A stretch of 64,000 nucleotides of DNA from assembly GCF_036384435.1 (NCBI RefSeq), contig NZ_DASVMI010000146.1, positions 12,433-76,432 of the forward strand. Reading direction: 5' to 3'. The DNA comes from GSA-30 sp036384435. GTDB taxonomy: Bacteria > Pseudomonadota > Gammaproteobacteria > Xanthomonadales > Rhodanobacteraceae. The position numbers and the translations under genes are program-made. The notes beneath the pieces are model-generated. The model ran no database searches. It saw only the letters and a list, made by a program, of their open reading frames with translations, and was not told the origin of the DNA. Shown piece by piece: positions 24,108 to 34,800 of the stretch. Positions within the stretch are counted from its first letter, which is position 1. Each line of letters starts with the position of its first letter.

Positions 24108-25126
24108 CAGCGGCCCTCCTTGTGGGCGAGGCGGCGCAGCATCATGCGTGCGATCAGAAGCACGATGAAGGTCACCACGAACAGCAGGAATGCCAGCGCC
24201 ATCAGGCTGGACTTTTGCAGACCGGCCGCTTCGCTGAACTGGTTGGCAATGGTCGATGCGATCGAGGCGCCAGGGTCGAGCAGGGAGGGCGAGAATTGCA
24301 TGGCGTTGCCGAGCACGAAGGTCACCGCCATTGTTTCGCCCAGCGCGCGGCCCAGACCGAGGAAAATGCCGCCGATCACCGCCGAGCGTGTATAGGGCAG
24401 CACGATGTCCCATGACACCTCCCAGGTGCTCGAGCCCAGTGCATAAGCCGACTCTTTCAGGCGGGTCGGCACGGTCTGGAAAACCTCGCGCATCACTGAG
24501 GAGATGAACGGGATGATCATGATGGCCAGCACGATGCCGGCCGTCAGCACGCTGGCGCCGAATGGATAATCGCTGCCGAACAGCTTGCCCAGGAACGTAT
24601 GGCTGGCAACCCAGCTCGGATGGCCATCGTCGGGCTTGTCGCCCAGGTAATTGGCCAACCAGGGCTTGATGTGGTCGGCGAAGAAGGGCGCGAAAATGAA
24701 AAGGCCCCACATGCCGTAGATGATCGATGGAATGCCCGCCAGCAGCTCGATGGCCGAGGCGACCGGCGTGCGGAGCCATGGCGGCGCGACTTCCGACAGG
24801 TACAGCGCAATGCCGAAACTCACCGGTACGGCGATGAGCAATGCGATCAACGAGGTCATGATGGTGCCGTAGACCGGTACCAGTGCGCCGTAAGTATCCG
24901 AGCTGGGATCCCATTCGGTGCTGACCAGGAAATGCCAGCCAAAGGTGCCGAAGGCGTGTCGGCCACCCCAGAGCGTGGCGCCGGCAGCACCTAACAGCGC
25001 GGCCAACACGAGCAAGGCGCAGATCATCAGCAATGCGCCGAACAGGCTGTCATTGCGTGCGTCGCGAACGGCGCGCTCGGTAGGTGGAGCAATCACGGGA
25101 GCGGCCTTGCTCTGTTCGGCTTGCAT
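24107..25126 (-). CDS. pstC: Phosphate ABC transporter permease PstC
   Basis: A 339-residue permease with six predicted helices, an Arg/Asp-rich cytosolic N-terminus and the EAA loop (RLKESAYALGSSTWEV). The ATG at 25126 is preferred over an in-frame TTG at 25144; a GAGGGA ribosome site lies about 10 nt before it. The gene is separated from pstS by 182 bp that contain a strong hairpin. Confidence 0.95.
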   Translation of the reverse strand: MQAEQSKAAPVIAPPTERAVRDARNDSLFGALLMICALLVLAALLGAAGATLWGGRHAFGTFGWHFLVSTEWDPSSDTYGALVPVYGTIMTSLIALLIAVPVSFGIALYLSEVAPPWLRTPVASAIELLAGIPSIIYGMWGLFIFAPFFADHIKPWLANYLGDKPDDGHPSWVASHTFLGKLFGSDYPFGASVLTAGIVLAIMIIPFISSVMREVFQTVPTRLKESAYALGSSTWEVSWDIVLPYTRSAVIGGIFLGLGRALGETMAVTFVLGNAMQFSPSLLDPGASIASTIANQFSEAAGLQKSSLMALAFLLFVVTFIVLLIARMMLRRLAHKEGR

Positions 25127-25274
25127 GAGATGGGGATCCCTCAATGCTTCTTTGTTCTTAAGGCTTGTAACGATCCAGGCGACTTACGGCACCTGGGTGG
25201 AGGGGCGCGTATCCATGGCCTCTTTCAACGACAGGCCGCCCGATCCTTATGAGGGAGGGGCGGCCGCGTTGCTT

Positions 25275-25299
25275 GCCGCCGGACATCCCGTCCGGCGGC
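25275..25299 (-). repeat. Stem-loop between pstS and pstC
   Basis: A perfect 10-bp stem GCCGCCGGAC/GTCCGGCGGC with a 5-nt loop, 10 bp after the pstS stop. No U-run follows on the minus strand. Its place suggests partial termination or 3'-end protection, so that pstS mRNA outnumbers the transporter genes. Confidence 0.8.
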
Positions 25300-25308
25300 G
25301 AAGAATAC

Positions 25309-26337
25309 TTACTTGAAGTCCGAGGACCAGTAGGCCTCGATCTTCTTGACCAGGGTATCGGGCAGTGCCACGTAGTCGAGCGAAGCGGCTTCCTGCTGGC
25401 CGTTTTCCAGCGACCACTTGAAGAAGTCGAAAGCGATCTTGGTGTGTTCGGCGTTCTTGGGCTTCTTGTACATCACCACCCAGGTGGTGGCGGTGATCGG
25501 CCAGGCTTCGGCGCCCGGGGCGTTGGTCATGATCACATTGAAGTCCTTGGCCGAACCCCAGTCCGCGGTCGCGGCGGCGGCAGCAAAGGCTTTGGCATTC
25601 GGCGCGATGAATTGGCCGGCCGAGTTCTTCATGTTTACCCAGGTGATCTTGTTCTTGACCGCATAGGCGTACTCGACATAGCCGATCGAACCCTTGATCT
25701 GCTTGACGTACTGCGACACGCCTTCGTTGCCCTTGCCACCCACGCCGGTCGGCCAGTCGACGGCGGTGCCGAACTTGACCTTGCTGGCCCAGTCGGTGCT
25801 GACCTTGGACAGGTAGTTGGTGAAGTTGAACGAGGTGCCCGAACCGTCCGAACGATGCACGACAGTGATTTTGCCGTCGGGGATCTTCACGCCAGCATTC
25901 AGCGCGGCGATCTTCGGATCGTTCCAGTTGGTGATCTTGCCGAGGAAGATGTCGGCCAGGGTGGGGCCATCGAGCTTGATCTGGCCGGCTTCGACGCCAG
26001 CGACGTTGACGACGGGCACGATGCCGCCGACCACGACCGGGAACTGGCCCAGGCCGAACTGCTGCAGATCCTCGGCCTTGAGCGGGGCGTCGGTCGCGCC
26101 GAAATCGATCGTGCCTTCCTTGATCTGCGCTACACCGGCGCCGGAGCCGACGGATTGGTAGTTAAGCTTGTTACCGGTCTTCTCGGCGTAAGTGGCGGAC
26201 CACTTCGACAGCACAGGGTAGACGAAGCTCGAGCCGGCACCGGTGATATCGGTGGCCTGAGCCGTCATGCCGAACATCGAGGTGGCGGCGAACGCAACGG
26301 CGGCACCGATGCGGGTCATGGATGAAGTAGTCAACAC
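25309..26337 (-). CDS. pstS: Periplasmic phosphate-binding protein PstS
   Basis: A 342-residue ABC substrate-binding protein. A signal peptide (to about residue 28, AQA) is followed by DITGAGSSFVYPVLSKW, VGSGAGV, DFGATDAPL and HRSDGSGTSFNFTNYL, the phosphate-site motifs of PstS. It binds inorganic phosphate in the periplasm. The GTG at 26337 is chosen because AGGAG lies 5 nt before it; an in-frame ATG at 26319 would only shorten the signal peptide. It is the first gene of the pst operon. Confidence 0.96.
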   Translation of the reverse strand: MLTTSSMTRIGAAVAFAATSMFGMTAQATDITGAGSSFVYPVLSKWSATYAEKTGNKLNYQSVGSGAGVAQIKEGTIDFGATDAPLKAEDLQQFGLGQFPVVVGGIVPVVNVAGVEAGQIKLDGPTLADIFLGKITNWNDPKIAALNAGVKIPDGKITVVHRSDGSGTSFNFTNYLSKVSTDWASKVKFGTAVDWPTGVGGKGNEGVSQYVKQIKGSIGYVEYAYAVKNKITWVNMKNSAGQFIAPNAKAFAAAAATADWGSAKDFNVIMTNAPGAEAWPITATTWVVMYKKPKNAEHTKIAFDFFKWSLENGQQEAASLDYVALPDTLVKKIEAYWSSDFK

Positions 26338-26423
26338 GGTCGCTCCTGGTATGAGAAGGCAACGGGGGATTCCCGCCCGCCCTCTATTTCATGCGGGCTG
26401 TGTTGCAATGAAATGAGTTGAAT

Positions 26424-26441
26424 GTTTCATCTTTATGACAA
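26424..26441 (-). promoter_or_regulatory. Possible PhoB box upstream of pstS
   Basis: On the minus strand TTGTCAT-AAAG-ATGAAAC resembles two 7-bp Pho half-sites with a 4-bp gap; the first half fits well and the second poorly. A further perfect CTGTCAT half lies in the opposite direction at 26453-26459. The position, about 90 bp before pstS, fits a PhoB-activated promoter. Confidence 0.4.
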
Positions 26442-26554
26442 GTCGAGCAAGACTGTCATTTTTCCTTGTGAAATCGGCACATGGCCCATGACCACGGACA
26501 GGCCGACAAAGGGAAAAAGCACCGATTCGCAATATGTTGCGAATCGGATGCCCG

Positions 26555-27214
26555 TCATAGCACGTCCAGCCCGATGTGCTCGCGCTCGAACAGCTCCAGT
26601 CGGCGCCAGCGATTGACGATGGTGCAGAACAGCTCCGCCGTGCGCTCGGCGTCATAAATGGCCGAATGCGCTTCGCGCGCATCGAAGGGATGGCCTGACG
26701 CCTGCACGGCCTTGCTCAGTACCGTCTGGCCGTAAGCCAAGCCGCTCAGGGTCACCGTGTCGAAAGTGCTGAAGGGATGAAACGGATTGCGCTTGTGCCC
26801 TGTGCGTTCCACTGCTGCGTTCAGGAAGCCCAGGTCGAAGGAAGCGTTGTGTCCGACCAGGATCGCGCGCAGGCAGTCGTGCTCGCGTAGTGACTCACGC
26901 ACTGTTTTAAAAATGTGATCCAGTGCCGCGCGCTCGTTCATGGCGCCGCGCAAGGGGTTGTCCGGGTCGATGCCGGTGATCTCCAGCGAGCGCGGATCGA
27001 TGTTGGCGCCCGGAAAGGGTTCCACATGGGCGAACACGGCCGGATGAGGATGGATGAAACCCTCCTGGTCCATGCCCAGGGTGACCGCGGCGATCTCCAG
27101 CAACGCATCGCGCTGGTCATCGAACCCCCCGGTTTCCACGTCCACGATCACCGGCAGAAAGCCACGAAAGCGGTCGCTCAGGCGGTTAGCCATGCTGTTG
27201 TTGGTTATCTCCAT
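26555..27214 (-). CDS. rnt: Ribonuclease T
   Basis: A 219-residue DEDDh exonuclease that trims 3' ends of tRNA and other stable RNAs. ExoI VDVETGG, ExoII GHNASFDLGFLN and ExoIII HSAIYDAERTAELF are all present. RNase T-type basic patches (RFRGFLP) follow the start. Two in-frame starts exist (27214 and 27193); neither has a clear ribosome site, so I keep the longer. It is monocistronic, between pstS and the divergent porin gene. Confidence 0.95.
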   Translation of the reverse strand: MEITNNSMANRLSDRFRGFLPVIVDVETGGFDDQRDALLEIAAVTLGMDQEGFIHPHPAVFAHVEPFPGANIDPRSLEITGIDPDNPLRGAMNERAALDHIFKTVRESLREHDCLRAILVGHNASFDLGFLNAAVERTGHKRNPFHPFSTFDTVTLSGLAYGQTVLSKAVQASGHPFDAREAHSAIYDAERTAELFCTIVNRWRRLELFEREHIGLDVL

Positions 27215-27390
27215 CGGCCAAGCATATCAGCCGTCGTGGTGGTTACGGTGTCTTGGATCTGTCACATCAACTGCATTTAACCGTAAACACCTAACTTCAT
27301 CCTAACGCATGTTCGAAAACCTGGACGGCCATACACATACGACGACGGCGGCCGTCCAGTCAGGGCTTTCTCACCATAGGGGTACACTCC

Positions 27391-28995
27391 ATGCGTTCCA
27401 AGTTGCTCGCGGTGGCCATTGCTGCCGGTTTGGGCGTTACCAGTTTCCACGTCTGCGCGGACCCGGCACCAGCGCCGGCCAAGAAGACCCACACCACCAG
27501 CCAGAGCTCTGATGCGGCCTCCAAGAACGCCGAAATCGAGGCGCTCAAGGCCCAACTGCAGGCGCTGCAGGAAAAGGTGTCGGAGCTGGAGCAGCGCACT
27601 GACGCGCAGTCGGACATCAACGTAGCCAACGGCCAGAACATCGAAGCGGTGCAGAAGCAGCAGGCTGCGACCGAGGCTCAGGTGAAGAAGTCTTCCGACA
27701 AGCTGGCCTACAAGGGCGTGAACATCACGCTGGGTGGCTTCCTGGCAGCCGAAACGATCTATCGCTCGCATAACGAAGGCGCGGATATCGCATCGAGCTA
27801 CAACGCCATCCCGTACAAGAATTCCGTCGCCGGGCATGCCGCCGAAACGCGCTTCAGCGCCCGCCAGAGCCGCGTCTCGCTGCTCGCCCAGGGTGACGTG
27901 AGTCCGGATACGCATGTTGCCGGTTACATCGAGGCCGACTTCATCGGTGGTGCCCAGACCGCGAACTCGAACGAGAGCAACTCGTTTAACCCGCGCGAGC
28001 GCAACGTCTACATGACTATCGACTGGGACAATCCGGGCCTGCACCTGCTGGCCGGCCAGAACTGGTCGCTGTTGACGCTCAACAGCAAGGGCATCACTCC
28101 CCGCACTGAACTGACACCGCCGCAGATCGATGCCCAGTACCTGCCGGGCTTCACCTGGGCTCGCCAGACGCAGATCCGCCTGGTCAAGGATTTCGACAAG
28201 ACCTGGTGGCTCGGTATCTCGCTGGAAAATCCGCAGACCACGTTCGGCGTGAGCCCGAATCAGTCCAAGGCGCCGGTGCAGCCGGTTTACAACATCGCTG
28301 CAGGTTCGGGCTTCGATGCGGCCAATACGCTCTCGCTCAACCACATTCCGGATGTGGTGGTGAAGCTGGCCGCCGACCCGGGTTACGGCCACTATGAAAT
28401 CTTCGGCATCGGCCGCGCGTTCTACAACCGCTACGCCACGCCCGGCCAGGGCACAAGCAACCATAACGTGTATGGCGGTGGTTACGGTATCGGGGTGATC
28501 CTGCCATTGGTCGAAAAGGTGCTGGACTTCCAGTTCTCGGGCATGCAGGGTCGAGGCATTGGCCGCTATGGCAGCGCGCAGTTGCCTGACGTGACGTTCC
28601 GTCCCAATGGCTCGATCGCGCCGATCAAGGAAAACATGCTGCTGGCGGGACTGACGCTGCATGCCACGCCGGATTGGGATATCTATGCCTTTGGCGGTCG
28701 TGAGCGCGAAGACAAGGAAGCATTCGACTACAACGGCGTTCCGCTCGGTATCGGCAACCCGCTGTACAACAACGCCGGCTGCAACACCGAGGGTGGCAGC
28801 TGCGTAGGCAACACCAAGGAAATCTGGCAGGGCACGATGGGCTTCTGGTGGAAGTTCTACCAGGGCAAGTTCGGCAAGGCGCAGTTTGGTGCGCAGTATT
28901 CGCACACCGAGCGCGAAGCGTTCGAAGGCGTGGGTGGCGCTCCGAAAGCCAAGGAAGACATGTTCTTCACCAGCTTCCGCTACTATCCGTTCTGA
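27391..28995 (+). CDS. Outer membrane porin with coiled-coil N-terminus
   Basis: A 534-residue outer-membrane protein. A signal peptide (1-23, cleaved near VCADP) is followed by a Lys/Thr-rich linker and a coiled coil (about 45-105; EIEALKAQLQALQEKVSELE). The rest is a beta-barrel, with alternating strands and a C-terminal Phe (FTSFRYYPF) that fits BAM recognition. The barrel resembles DcaP-like trimeric porins, which also carry an N-terminal coiled coil; the subtype is an inference. A terminator follows at 29035. Confidence 0.82.
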   Translation: MRSKLLAVAIAAGLGVTSFHVCADPAPAPAKKTHTTSQSSDAASKNAEIEALKAQLQALQEKVSELEQRTDAQSDINVANGQNIEAVQKQQAATEAQVKKSSDKLAYKGVNITLGGFLAAETIYRSHNEGADIASSYNAIPYKNSVAGHAAETRFSARQSRVSLLAQGDVSPDTHVAGYIEADFIGGAQTANSNESNSFNPRERNVYMTIDWDNPGLHLLAGQNWSLLTLNSKGITPRTELTPPQIDAQYLPGFTWARQTQIRLVKDFDKTWWLGISLENPQTTFGVSPNQSKAPVQPVYNIAAGSGFDAANTLSLNHIPDVVVKLAADPGYGHYEIFGIGRAFYNRYATPGQGTSNHNVYGGGYGIGVILPLVEKVLDFQFSGMQGRGIGRYGSAQLPDVTFRPNGSIAPIKENMLLAGLTLHATPDWDIYAFGGREREDKEAFDYNGVPLGIGNPLYNNAGCNTEGGSCVGNTKEIWQGTMGFWWKFYQGKFGKAQFGAQYSHTEREAFEGVGGAPKAKEDMFFTSFRYYPF

Positions 28996-29034
28996 TTTAC
29001 CGAATATCGGAAGGGAGTTCGACCCAGGGATGGA

Positions 29035-29061
29035 AAAACGGCGGGCTCGTCCCGCCGTTTT
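29035..29061 (+). terminator. Intrinsic terminator of the porin gene
   Basis: A perfect 11-bp stem AAAACGGCGGG/CCCGCCGTTTT (29035-29061) with a CTCGT loop, 40 bp past the stop codon. The A and T flanks make it usable from both sides. Confidence 0.88.
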
Positions 29062-29167
29062 GCTGTCTGGCCTTTGGGCAGGTCAAACGCTTGGCTTCGA
29101 TGCCTCAGCGAGTGCAGGATCGGCGTTGCCGGCATGCATCCACAGGCACAGTGCGTAGACGTCATGC

Positions 29168-29202
29168 AAAAACGCTCCGCTGGAGGCCTCCGGCGGAGCG
29201 TT
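29168..29202 (-). terminator. Terminator of the RND efflux operon
   Basis: On the minus strand a nearly perfect 16-bp inverted repeat (AACGCTCCGC...GCGGAGCGTT) is followed by TTTTTG, 42 bp past the outer-membrane factor stop. A second perfect hairpin, TGAGGCGC-GAAT-GCGCCTCA (29227-29246), overlaps that stop codon. Confidence 0.85.
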
Positions 29203-29243
29203 GGCTGATTCGGGTGTGCTGTGGCGTGAGGCGCGAATGCGCC

Positions 29244-30707
29244 TCAGCGTGAAGATACTTCGGTGCCCTTGTCGTCGGGTGACTGCCATCCTCCACCGAG
29301 TGCTCGAATCAGATCTACGCTCGCTTGCAGGCGCCGCGTGCGTACCAGTTCAGCCCTGCGCTCGGCTTGTAGCGCGCTGGTCTGCGCGCTGACCACATCC
29401 AGGTAACTCACGACACCCTCCATGTAGCGGTTGGTCGCCAGAGTCTGCGATTCCTTGGCGGCATCGGCGGCGGCATCTTCCTGCATGGCTTCCTGGCCGA
29501 GTTCCTGTAACAGCGACAGGTTGTCTTCGACCTGCTGGAACGCGGTGAGTACCACCGCGCGATATTGCGCGGATGCGGCATCGAATTCGGCATGCGCCTG
29601 CGCGACCCGGGCACGCCGCAGGCCGCCGTCAAACAGGTTCAATGAGGCCAGTGGTCCCAGTGCCCAGAACCGGTTGCCCTTGGCGACGAAACTACCATGA
29701 CCGACATCCTGCCAGCCCAAAGCTGCGCTGAGGCTGAGCGTCGGAAAGAAGGCCGCGCGCGCTACTCCGATATTCGCATTGGCCGCATACGTGCGTCGCT
29801 CGGCCGCGGCAATATCGGGGCGGCGCTGCAGCAGCGTGGAAGGCACGCCCAATGGCACGGCCGGAATGCTCAACGCCGTGGTCTGCGGCGCGAGCGAGAA
29901 ACTCGACGCAGGCTGTCCGATCAAGGCGGCGATGGCATGCTCGGTCAATGCCCGTTGCGCACGAAGATCCGATGCCTGTGCCTGCGCATCGGCGTACTGA
30001 GCGTTGGCGCGAGCTACATCCAGGCCCGACGATACGCCACCCTCCATGCGCTGCTGCGTCATCTGCTGGCCCTGCTGATAGGCATCGAGCGAGTCCTTGA
30101 TGATGCGAGCTTCCACGTCGTAGCCACGGAGCTGGATGTACAGATCCGCCAACTGGGCTTGCAGGCTGAGTTTGGCCGATGCGAGGTCTGCCCCTGCCGC
30201 TTCACTTTGCGCCGCGCCTGCGGCGACTTCATTGCGGATACGCCCCCACAGATCCAGCTCATAGATGGCTGACAATTGCACGGTGCGCGTGTCGTATTCG
30301 TTGGGCTGGTTGGCGCCACGCAGTGGGCGATTATCCGATTGCCGGTCGTTGGTCGGGCTGGCCATCAGGCCAGCGTGCGGCATTTGGTCCGATCGCAATT
30401 GCTGCTCGAAGGCGCGCGAAGCATCGTAGCGCGCTAGTGCCACGGCAATGTTGGGGTTGTTGATGTCGAGCGTATCTTCAAGCTGATCCAGCTTTGGATC
30501 GCCGTAGACTTTCCACCAGCTTCCCCGGGTGGTGTCATCGCCAGGCTTGGCTACCGTCCATCCCTCGGGGGCGGCCGCACCCTTGAAGGCTTCGGGCAGC
30601 GGGCCGACTCCGGGTTTTTGATAGGTTGGTGCGAGCGAGCAGCCACTCATGGCGAGCAGCAGCGACAGGGGAAGAAGACGCAGCGCGCGATCAATGTTCT
30701 TTGGCAT
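29244..30707 (-). CDS. RND efflux outer-membrane lipoprotein, NodT/OprM family
   Basis: A 487-residue outer-membrane factor. A type II signal ends in lipobox A-M-S-G-C (Cys23), followed by two OEP repeats whose long helices form the periplasmic tunnel. It should form the exit duct for the RND pump encoded upstream. The ATG at 30707 is preferred over one 12 bp earlier, because AAGGA sits at a workable distance. The gene overlaps the adaptor stop by 17 bp and is last in the operon. Confidence 0.94.
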   Translation of the reverse strand: MPKNIDRALRLLPLSLLLAMSGCSLAPTYQKPGVGPLPEAFKGAAAPEGWTVAKPGDDTTRGSWWKVYGDPKLDQLEDTLDINNPNIAVALARYDASRAFEQQLRSDQMPHAGLMASPTNDRQSDNRPLRGANQPNEYDTRTVQLSAIYELDLWGRIRNEVAAGAAQSEAAGADLASAKLSLQAQLADLYIQLRGYDVEARIIKDSLDAYQQGQQMTQQRMEGGVSSGLDVARANAQYADAQAQASDLRAQRALTEHAIAALIGQPASSFSLAPQTTALSIPAVPLGVPSTLLQRRPDIAAAERRTYAANANIGVARAAFFPTLSLSAALGWQDVGHGSFVAKGNRFWALGPLASLNLFDGGLRRARVAQAHAEFDAASAQYRAVVLTAFQQVEDNLSLLQELGQEAMQEDAAADAAKESQTLATNRYMEGVVSYLDVVSAQTSALQAERRAELVRTRRLQASVDLIRALGGGWQSPDDKGTEVSSR

Positions 30708-31878
30708 GGCCCGGCTCATCCTTCACGGTTGAAGCAACTTGCACCGTGTCGCCTTGCATCAGCGAATCGGAAGGGTGGTCGACGACACGGTCGCCTGGCT
30801 CCAGGCCGTGGTCGATTTCCAGTCGATCACCCAGATCCATCGCAATGTGCACGTCACGCAGTACCACATGATTATCTTTGCCCACCACGGCGATCTGTGG
30901 GCCGGCGGCACGAAACAGCAGGGTAGTGGCAGGTACGGTGACCGTTTTCTCGTTGGCGGCCAGCGGCAGTTGCACTTCGGCGAAATCGCCGGGCAGAAGA
31001 TCCTTGCGCGGGTTGTCGACCTGGAACTGCGCCAGCAATGTACCTGATGCCTGGTTGATGGCGTTGGAGTTACCGATCAGAGTGCCGTCGACGGTTTCGC
31101 CGCCATGGCCCAACACGAGCAACTTGACCTTCATGCCGGGCGTGACAGACGAGGCGAAACTCTGCGGCACTTCCGTGTACAAGCGCATCTTGTTGGTATC
31201 GGCGATCGTGAACAGCGGTTTGCCGCTATTGTTATTGGCGGTAATCAGGTCGCCAATATCAGTATTGCGGCTGGTCACGGTGCCGGCGAACGGGGCGACG
31301 ATGCGCTTGAACGACTCCAGCGCGGCGATGCGATCCACATCGGCTTTGGCCGCTAGCGCGTTGGCACGGGCTGTCTCCGCTTCGCTGGCTTTTTCATCGG
31401 CCTCCTGCTTGGACACCGAGCGTGATTGGAGCAGGTTCTGCCAACGCTTGGCTGTGGTGTCGGCCAGGCGTACGTTCGCCTGTGCGCGTGAGAGTTCGGC
31501 CTTGGCCTGTTCGAATTGCTGATCGAGCTCGGGCGTGTCGATGGTCGCAAGGACATCGCCGGCGTTCACCTTGTCGCCGATGTCCACGCTCCAATGTTTC
31601 AGGTAACCCCCGACGCGCGCATGGATAGGTGCGCTGATCCAGGCGTCGAGATGTCCAGGCAGCGTCATGCTCTGCACGCCGCTGTGGTGGGACGGCTCGA
31701 TCACCGTCACCGTAGGGGTGATCTGCGCATCCGTCCATTGCTTGAGATCGTGCGACTCGACAGAGCGATAGGAAAGACCGGCAACCACGGCAGCCACAGC
31801 CAGGCCCAATCCGATGGTGATGGCCAGGCGCAGGCGCGGCGGACGCCCGGGAAGCGCGGCGGTGGCGTCATGCGACAT
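30691..31878 (-). CDS. RND efflux periplasmic adaptor (HlyD/MFP family)
   Basis: A 395-residue membrane-fusion protein with one N-terminal helix (about 17-35). The lipoyl half-motifs (HARVGGYLKHWSVDIGDKV and VAPFAGTV) flank a helical hairpin rich in Ala/Glu/Lys, then come beta-barrel and membrane-proximal domains. It bridges the inner-membrane pump and the outer-membrane duct. The ATG at 31878 overlaps the pump stop by 11 bp. The further upstream in-frame ATG lies inside the pump gene. Confidence 0.94.
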   Translation of the reverse strand: MSHDATAALPGRPPRLRLAITIGLGLAVAAVVAGLSYRSVESHDLKQWTDAQITPTVTVIEPSHHSGVQSMTLPGHLDAWISAPIHARVGGYLKHWSVDIGDKVNAGDVLATIDTPELDQQFEQAKAELSRAQANVRLADTTAKRWQNLLQSRSVSKQEADEKASEAETARANALAAKADVDRIAALESFKRIVAPFAGTVTSRNTDIGDLITANNNSGKPLFTIADTNKMRLYTEVPQSFASSVTPGMKVKLLVLGHGGETVDGTLIGNSNAINQASGTLLAQFQVDNPRKDLLPGDFAEVQLPLAANEKTVTVPATTLLFRAAGPQIAVVGKDNHVVLRDVHIAMDLGDRLEIDHGLEPGDRVVDHPSDSLMQGDTVQVASTVKDEPGHAKEH

Positions 31879-34800
31879 GAGGGGTATCTCCGATGAGGCG
31901 ATGTTGATTGGGTGCGGGTGATTTGCGTTCATGTACGATCGAGAAGATCACCGGAACGAACAGCAGCGTGGCAAAGGTGGCGAACATGAGACCGCCGATC
32001 ACGGCGCGGCCCAGGGGCGAGTTCTGCTCCTGGCTCAACGCCATTGGCAACATGCCGATGACCATTGCCAGCGCCGTCATGCAGACCGGGCGGAAGCGTG
32101 TAAAGCCGGCCTCCATGGCAGCCTTGACCGCGTCGCCATGCTCGGCCAGGCGTTCGCGGCAGAAGCTCACGACCAGGATCGAGTTTGCGGTAGCTACGCC
32201 CATGCACATGATGGCGCCGGTCAATGCCGGTACGGAAAGGCTCGTATGGGTAAGAAAGAGCATCCATACGATGCCCGCAAGCGCGGCGGGTAGGGCGGTG
32301 ATGATCACGAACGGATCGAGCCAGGACTGGAAGTTCACGACGATCAGCAGGTAGATCAGCACCACCGCACCGATCAGGCCGAAGATCAAGCCACCGAAAG
32401 CTTCGTTCATCGTGCCGACCTGCCCATGCAGGCTGACCAGCGTTCCCTTCGGGCGCGTACCGGCGAACCGATCGAGCACCTTCTGAATATCGCCGGACAC
32501 GCCACCGAGGTCACGTCCCTGGATGGTCGCGTAGATGTCATACGCCGGCATGATGTTGTAATGCGAGACTACCGCGTCGCTGGGCCCGCGCGTGAAGCTG
32601 GCCAGGCCGCCAAGAATCTGCGTGGCCTTCTGGGTGGACGAGGTGACCGGAAGGCCTGTCAGGTCGGACATCGAATCCATCAGGTACTGTGGCGTGGCTG
32701 CGACGATGGCGTAGGACACGCCGTTCTTGGGATTGAGCCAGAACGCTGGGGCCACCTGCGAACTGCCGGCCAGCGAGGCGACCATGCTGTTCGTGACATC
32801 ACGTTCGGTAATGCCCAGGCTATCGGCGCGAACGCGATCAACGTTGACGTTGAGCTGTGGATAGCTGGAGCTCTGCTGCATTCGCACGTCGGCAATGCCG
32901 GGAATCTTGCGAAGTTCCTTGAGGATTTCCAAAGCGTAGCGCTCATTACCCTTACGATCGCGGCCGGCAATGGAAACATCCAGCGGAGCCGGCGCGCCAA
33001 AGTTGAGGATCTGGCTGGTCATGTCCGCAGGCAGAAATGCGAAGCTGGTGCCAGGGAATTCATGCGGTAGTTTTTCGCGCAGCGACTTGACGAATTCGGC
33101 ACTTGGCTGGTGGCCATCCTTGAGCACGATCTGGATATCGCCATCCTGCGGGCCAATGGTGCCGCTGCTGTTGTAGACCAGGTTGGTGCCGCTTAACGGA
33201 AGACCGATATTGTCGATGATGGTTTCTAACTGATCGGGCGGTATCACCTGCCTGACGGCGTGTTCGATGCGATCGAATTCGGCGGCGGTTTCTTCCACGC
33301 GCGTACCCATCGGCGCACGAACATGCATGGCGATGGAGTCGGAATCGATGGCTGGGAAAAAATCGCGTCCAAGGGTCGGCACGAGGGCGAATGAAGCCAG
33401 CACGAAGCACAGGAACCCGATAATGAAGCGCTTGCGGTTTTCCAGTGCTACGGCGAGTGTGGCGTAATACGTATCGCGGATTCGCGTAAAGCGATGTTCA
33501 AACCCATGCTGAAAGCGGACAAGTCCGGCAACGATCGCGTTGCGCTTGCGTGGTGGATGCTGGTCGCCCTCGTGATGGTTGAGGTAGGCATCCTCGGGAT
33601 GGTCACCGTCGCCGCCCTCGGTATGGTGCGGTTTGAGTAGGAACATCGCCAGTGTCGGCACCAGCGTGCGAGACAGGATGAACGAGGAAGCCATGGCAAA
33701 GATCACCGCCAGGGCCATCGGACGGAATAGGAAGCCGGCGATGCCGTTGAGCATGAACATCGGCACGAACACGATGCAGATGCACAACAGCGACACAAAG
33801 GCTGGCGTCACGATCTGCTTGGCGCCGTCCATGATCGCCGTCATCACATCCTTGCCCTGTTCGAGATGCCAATTGATGTTTTCGATTGTTACCGTGGCGT
33901 CATCGACCAGGATGCCTACGGCCAGTGCCAGTCCTCCCAGCGTCATCACGTTCAATGTCTGGCCGAATGTCGCCAGCAGCGCGATAGCCGAGAGGATCGA
34001 TAGCGGGATCGACAACGCGATGATGACGGTCGAGCGCCAGCTGCCGAGGAACAGCAGGATCATCACCGAGGTAAGCAAGGCGGCGATGATGCCTTCGCGC
34101 GCCACCGAAGTGATGGCTGCTTTGACGAACAACGACTGGTCGGCAAGCAGGTTCATCTTCAGCGACTTCGGCTGCGTCTCCTGGATAAGTGGCAGGAGTT
34201 TCTTGATGCCGGCCACCACGTCCAGCGTCGATGCATTGCCGTTCTTCAAGGCAGGCATCAGTACTGCGCGCTTGCCATCCACGCGTACAATATTGTTCTG
34301 CGGTGGCGCGCCATCGCGCACATGAGCCACGTCGCCAATAGTGATCGTGGCACCGTTGACAGTCTTGATCGGCAAGCGGTTGAGCTCATCGATAAGCGTT
34401 GGGCTGTTGTTGAGCTGCACGTGGTATTCGTAGGTGCCGATCTTGGCGGTGCCCACGGGAATGATCTGGTTCTGTGCACTCAGCGCGTTACCGACGTCCT
34501 GTGCCGACAACCCCTTGGCCGCCAGTGCCTGCGGATTGAGATCCAGCGTGACTTGCTTCTGCTTGCCGCCGTAAGGAGTCGGGATGGCCACGCCGGGCAC
34601 CGAGATCAGCGTAGGGCGCATGAAATTCTGCGCGATGTCGCGGATGTTGGCTTCGCTCAGCTCGGTACTGGACAGTGCCATCTGCAACACCGGAACGGTC
34701 GAGGCATTGTAGTTGAGGATTTGTGGCGGCGTGATGCCGGGAGGCATCTGCTTGACCACGGTCTGAGAGATCGAGGTGACCTGGGCCGTCGCGGTGCGAA

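Noticed and set aside
22433..25126. Large plus-strand frames antisense to the pst genes
   Set aside because: Their composition (Arg/Gln/His/Asp-rich) is typical of antisense translation in GC-rich DNA.
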